Source of the DNA: Lingula anatina
Lineage: Eukaryota > Brachiopoda > Lingulata > Lingulida > Lingulidae
Reading direction: 5' to 3'
Length of the DNA: 25,621 nt
Assembly (NCBI RefSeq): GCF_001039355.2
Contig: NW_019774391.1
Span: 233,783-259,403 of the forward strand
The notes under the pieces were generated by a model, which was not told the DNA's origin, did not search any database, and worked only from the letters and a program-made list of their open reading frames with translations. Both the position numbers and the translations under genes were made by a program. This document shows, one piece after another, positions 22,260 through 25,621 of this stretch (the first letter of the stretch is position 1; every line of letters begins with the position of its first letter).

Positions 22260-22952
22260 GTGGCGTCATAAAATTGGCGTTCGTGGTGCTCAGGTAAAAG
22301 AAAAATATGAAAGAAAAAAAAAACGATTTTTCAGTTTTTACCGCCAAAACACTCGTTAAATGGCGTGTGTAAATATTAATCAATTTAGTCAATGAACATT
22401 TAAGATTTATCTGCTATCCAAAAGAATGCACAGTGTATGTAAGGCAGTAAATAACGCCTACAATATCCTTAAATAAAGGAAAAGGAGTGTATGTTGTAAA
22501 AGTTTCGAATTCGAGGACGGATCTTTTTAAAGAAAGGATATTGTTGTAAAGTTAATGGCTTACATCTTCACTTATTGCAAGCGGAATCAAATAAGTAAAA
22601 TCCTAGAGAGTTATTGAGTGCAAGTTGAACTTCTTTATGAGTCAACAAGTGTGGGAATTGTGTAAGAAAAACATATAAAATGTTACAGCCACATATAATT
22701 TCACTGATTGTTCAATTTCAGAATCAAATTGTACGATTTTGCTAAGTGCATAACACATGCAAATTGAATTTTGTGTACGATCGAAGTATGTTGTAATTCA
22801 AATAATATTTCAGATTTCTAATTAAAAACAAGGCTCTTAGAGATTGCCTAATAAGGAAACACTATGACAAATCAGAAGGGAATATTCCGGTATTCAGACA
22901 AAAGGGGATGTAAAGAAAACGAGTAAAGGTGTGACCGGAACGGAGAGAAGAG
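22260..22952. other. Spacer upstream of the carboxypeptidase gene
   Basis: AT-rich DNA with no supported coding exon, RNA gene or repeat. It presumably holds the upstream regulatory region of the plus-strand carboxypeptidase gene. Confidence 0.5.
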
Positions 22953-22958
22953 TATAAA
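22953..22958 (+). promoter_or_regulatory. Candidate TATA box of the procarboxypeptidase gene
   Basis: TATAAA in the context gagtataaacag lies about 240 bp before the ATG. The stretch from there to ATG 23196 contains no other ATG, consistent with a 5' UTR of about 210 nt starting near 22985. Unconfirmed without transcript data. Confidence 0.4.
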
Positions 22959-23195
22959 CAGTGTTGAATGTGTACCAAAAATCATCAGTAGCTGAATAAA
23001 TATTTTAAGATCCATCTCTGCGTCGTGGTCACGATAAAAAAACAGCCCAACTACGGCAGCTTGAACGCAGAACCGTCGAGTCACGTCACAGTAATCCGAT
23101 TGACCCCAGACACATCCACCGATAAGAACCGAGTGCTACCAAGCGCACCTGTTCCAAGACAGTCCCAGTCCGGTACCAAATCCTTCAAGAACAAG

Positions 23196-25387
23196 ATGGT
23201 AGTGTTGAAGGTGCTCGCGCTGGCGTGTGTCCTGGCGCTGACCAGGAGTTCGCCAGTTTCCACTGGGGTCAAAGTACGCTTTGATGGGTGAGTTGTGAAA
23301 ATATTCTATTGTTTTTTACAATATCTAATTTTATTCATTGAGAAAGATTGGAGTTATCTGACTAATTTATCTCACCAAAACTTTGCTTAATTACTCTCTA
23401 CCAGAAGACAGGGATGCCTCTGGTAGAGAGTAATTAAGCAAAGTTTTGGTGTCCATCTCGAAGGACAAAGACATTTGCAAAGTTAGCGAATAGCCATAAT
23501 AATATCCTCGAATACCTAGATAAGAACAATTCTATCATTTTCTTTTAAAATCCAAGTAATATATAATATATATTATGTTATTAAATGTGCTATCGACATG
23601 TTTATGATAACTTTACACACATGAAACAATAAGATAACTGTGGCAATATAAACAAATCATTCCCACTTTATTGGTGTTGTAAATCCTTATTTTTAATTGT
23701 ATTTGGAGGGAAAGCGGTGGCATATAGGTCTACATTTGAACACAGGCAAGATTTTATAATGTTTTAATTGTAATTCAAAATTTCATGTTGTGGAAGTCGC
23801 ACCTTGGTTTTTATCTCTTGGGGGCAGGATCAAGGGTAGCGCCTGGCGTTTTTCACATGCAACGTGGGCTAGGTCTCAAATCTAAGAATAAAGGGGCCAA
23901 ACACTGCCATATTGAATTTTTTCAAAACTTGGCTTTGACAATGATAAGACGCTATTTATTCAACTGAATTACACCAATCACAGTACGCAGTGTTTCCTTA
24001 TTTAAAACATTAAATCTTCAGATGTTCTTTCTTAGGCAATTTTTCTTCTCTCCAATATTTCGTCTGGTTTACAGTACCCGGTTTTATACTTGTTTACCAA
24101 CTTGAAGATGGGAGACGAAGGAGAATTTACAGTTGGGAGAAGGAGAAGGGGGCTAGCCACTAAGAAAGTGAACAAATACTGTAGTTGGTCTAGTATACCG
24201 GATTAGTCCCCAAGCCCCATAAGCCGTGTTAACAAGTCTTACCGACCATTGCGCAATAGACGAGTTAACCGGTAGTAGTGAGCCTGTGCGTTCGTCTTCT
24301 ATAAGTTAAAACCGCAAACGTTTATCCAATACATTTTGGATTTAAAAAAAGGAACCACGTAAGACTAACGAGCAGGCTCCTACGGACCACAGTATTGTCT
24401 AACTTTTAACAAAAAAGGTAGCACATACAATTATGTGTAGTAAACAAATTGTTGCTTACCGGTATTTAATACCCTTTTAGGCACAAATTATTCCGACTGC
24501 ATCCCACAAATGAAGACCACATTCACTTGATACAGCAGCTGCTTGACAACCCGGACATCGGGGTAAGATAAGTCAGCTTGAGGGAGCGTTAACACATATT
24601 CAAGTGGTACTGTATTAATATTTTTAATGCAAAAATAACCAAAGACAGTATCTCTAGAGACGAGAATAAGTTTTAATTCATAGAATTAACATTTAAATAC
24701 TATTGTGAGTTATAGCCTATTCTTTTCAAATAAGTCATCCGGCATTCTTTTATGAATTTATTTACTTATAATTTGCCTAGCAGCTGTCATTTTAGCTCTA
24801 AAAGCCCGACAGAAAAGTATTTGGGAAGCCTTTCTCGCTCTCATTGTGAGCAATCATCAATGGGAAGCTTTACGATTGTTATATTCTCTGTATCTGCGTC
24901 ATAGGTCACTTGCTTTTGAAGCATATCCGAAAAAGTCTATACAGTTAGGAACAACCATGATTGCTGTAAGAGCATTATTCAATAAACTGATTCAGCCGAA
25001 ATGCCCGAATGACATCTGACTGTCCATAAGTGAACATTCTGAAAAAGAAAACTGCCAATTATATTTAATAATTTAAAGAGGTTTAAGCATTGAAAGATTT
25101 AAAGACGAAAAATCCAATTATTCGTACAATGTACATAACCGTGACAACGGATAACATTTCCACCCAATCACGATATTTACAGTTGATAGTTTATAATGGA
25201 GTATTGAATATTGAAGCGTTTGATTTAATTCAGTATTTTATTTTGAGTAGTTGGACTTCTGGACAGAAGGGGTGGCTCTGAATAGACCAGTAGATGTCCG
25301 AGTGCCGCCCTACGACCTGAAGGACCTGTTGTCCCTGCTAGAGGAACAGGAGATGAAATATGAAGTACTGAAGGAGAACCTGCAGGA
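23196..25387 (+). CDS. M14 procarboxypeptidase, first three coding exons
   Basis: Exons 23196-23287, 24481-24562 and 25251-25387 join at phases 2 and 0 and end at a phase-2 donor (gtaaga, 25388); 103 complete residues are visible. Residues 1 to about 20 are a signal peptide ([20 protein letters not shown]). The rest matches the activation propeptide of metallocarboxypeptidases of the A/B type: [53 protein letters not shown], then [12 protein letters not shown]. The propeptide folds over the active site and is removed by trypsin-like cleavage. The zinc site (HxxE...H) and catalytic glutamate lie beyond the right edge, so A versus B specificity cannot be judged. Such enzymes are typically digestive and expressed in gut gland; that is inference. 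The third intron opens with long microsatellites. Confidence 0.93.
23373..23451. repeat. Perfect 33-bp inverted repeat, 13-nt loop, in carboxypeptidase intron 1
   Basis: Arm 23373-23405 begins caccaaaactttgcttaatt; arm 23419-23451 is its exact reverse complement, ending aattaagcaaagttttggtg. The loop is agacagggatgcc. A perfect stem of this length implies a recent origin or selection. The size (79 nt) is within the range of hairpin precursors, but nothing identifies it as a microRNA. Confidence 0.95.
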
Positions 25388-25397
25388 GTAAGAACAT

Positions 25398-25422
25398 TCT
25401 CTCTCTCTCTCTCTCTCGCACG

Positions 25423-25461
<39 letters not shown>

Positions 25462-25509
25462 GCACAGACACACACACACTTTTCAAGCTCTCTCTCTCTC
25501 ACACACACG

Positions 25510-25549
<40 letters not shown>

Positions 25550-25564
25550 CACAGACACACTTTT

Positions 25565-25621
<57 letters not shown>
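25398..25621. repeat. Compound CT/CA microsatellite array
   Basis: Alternating blocks of (CT)n and (CA)n lie in intron 3 of the carboxypeptidase gene. The array contains a repeated larger unit with cacacttttcaagctctctc (about 25474 and 25555) and continues off the right edge. The Cys/Val- and Glu/Arg-repeating minus-strand open frames there are products of these repeats. Confidence 0.95.

Noticed and set aside
24281-24380. Inverted repeat agcctgtgcgttcgtctt / aagactaacgagcaggct in carboxypeptidase intron 1
   Set aside because: Only about 16 of 20 positions pair, across a 60-nt loop; too weak to separate from chance without a computed significance.
25225-25619. Cys/Val- and Arg/Glu-repeat minus-strand frames
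   Set aside because: They are direct translations of CA and CT microsatellites and overlap the antisense of a carboxypeptidase exon.

Overview
The window is animal genomic DNA: three genes are split into short exons by GT...AG introns, the background is AT-rich, and there are microsatellites, fold-back repeats and MITE-like elements. The domain content (a secreted C1q-domain protein without collagen; NIDO, multi-cysteine EGF, VWC, ShKT and fibronectin type II modules; an M14 procarboxypeptidase) fits a bivalve mollusc, possibly an oyster. The phylum call is inference; the gene models are read directly from the sequence.

Left (1-2054, minus): a gene for a small secreted protein with a signal peptide and two VWC domains. 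It runs leftward, and its 3' end is either off the window or at a read-through stop. About 1.1 kb separates its ATG from that of the next, divergent gene. Centre (3154-15376, plus): a complete 22-exon gene. The exons sum to 3123 nt with consistent phases and encode a predicted 1040-residue secreted mosaic: signal peptide, NIDO, an E-set-like domain, five 8-cysteine EGF repeats, VWC-VWC, linker, ShKT, FN2, ShKT, Pro/Thr linker, VWC. The VWC-VWC block is paralogous to the divergent gene, with two identical exon lengths (89 and 115 nt) and the same intron phases, so the head-to-head pair arose by inverted duplication or module transfer.

Right of centre (16715-18797, minus): a two-exon gene for a 169-residue secreted C1q-domain protein. 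Its 1.57-kb intron carries two fold-back repeats and a 93-bp tandem repeat. From 18798 to about 22950 the DNA is intergenic and repeat-rich: a duplicated 106-bp unit, G-runs, a CA microsatellite, a probable small TIR element, and a 774-bp palindromic element flanked by TTA that looks like a PIF/Harbinger-type derivative. Right edge (23196 to the end, plus): the first three coding exons of an M14 procarboxypeptidase (signal peptide plus propeptide). The catalytic domain lies beyond the window. Intron 1 holds a perfect 33-bp inverted repeat, and intron 3 opens into long CT/CA microsatellites.

The four neighbourhoods share no obvious pathway beyond secretion: the proteins are extracellular-matrix-like, lectin-like or protease. 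The most notable observations are the new-looking domain order of the mosaic gene, the divergent VWC paralogue, a triplicated 3' splice site before exon 5, and the head-to-head structure of the transposable element.
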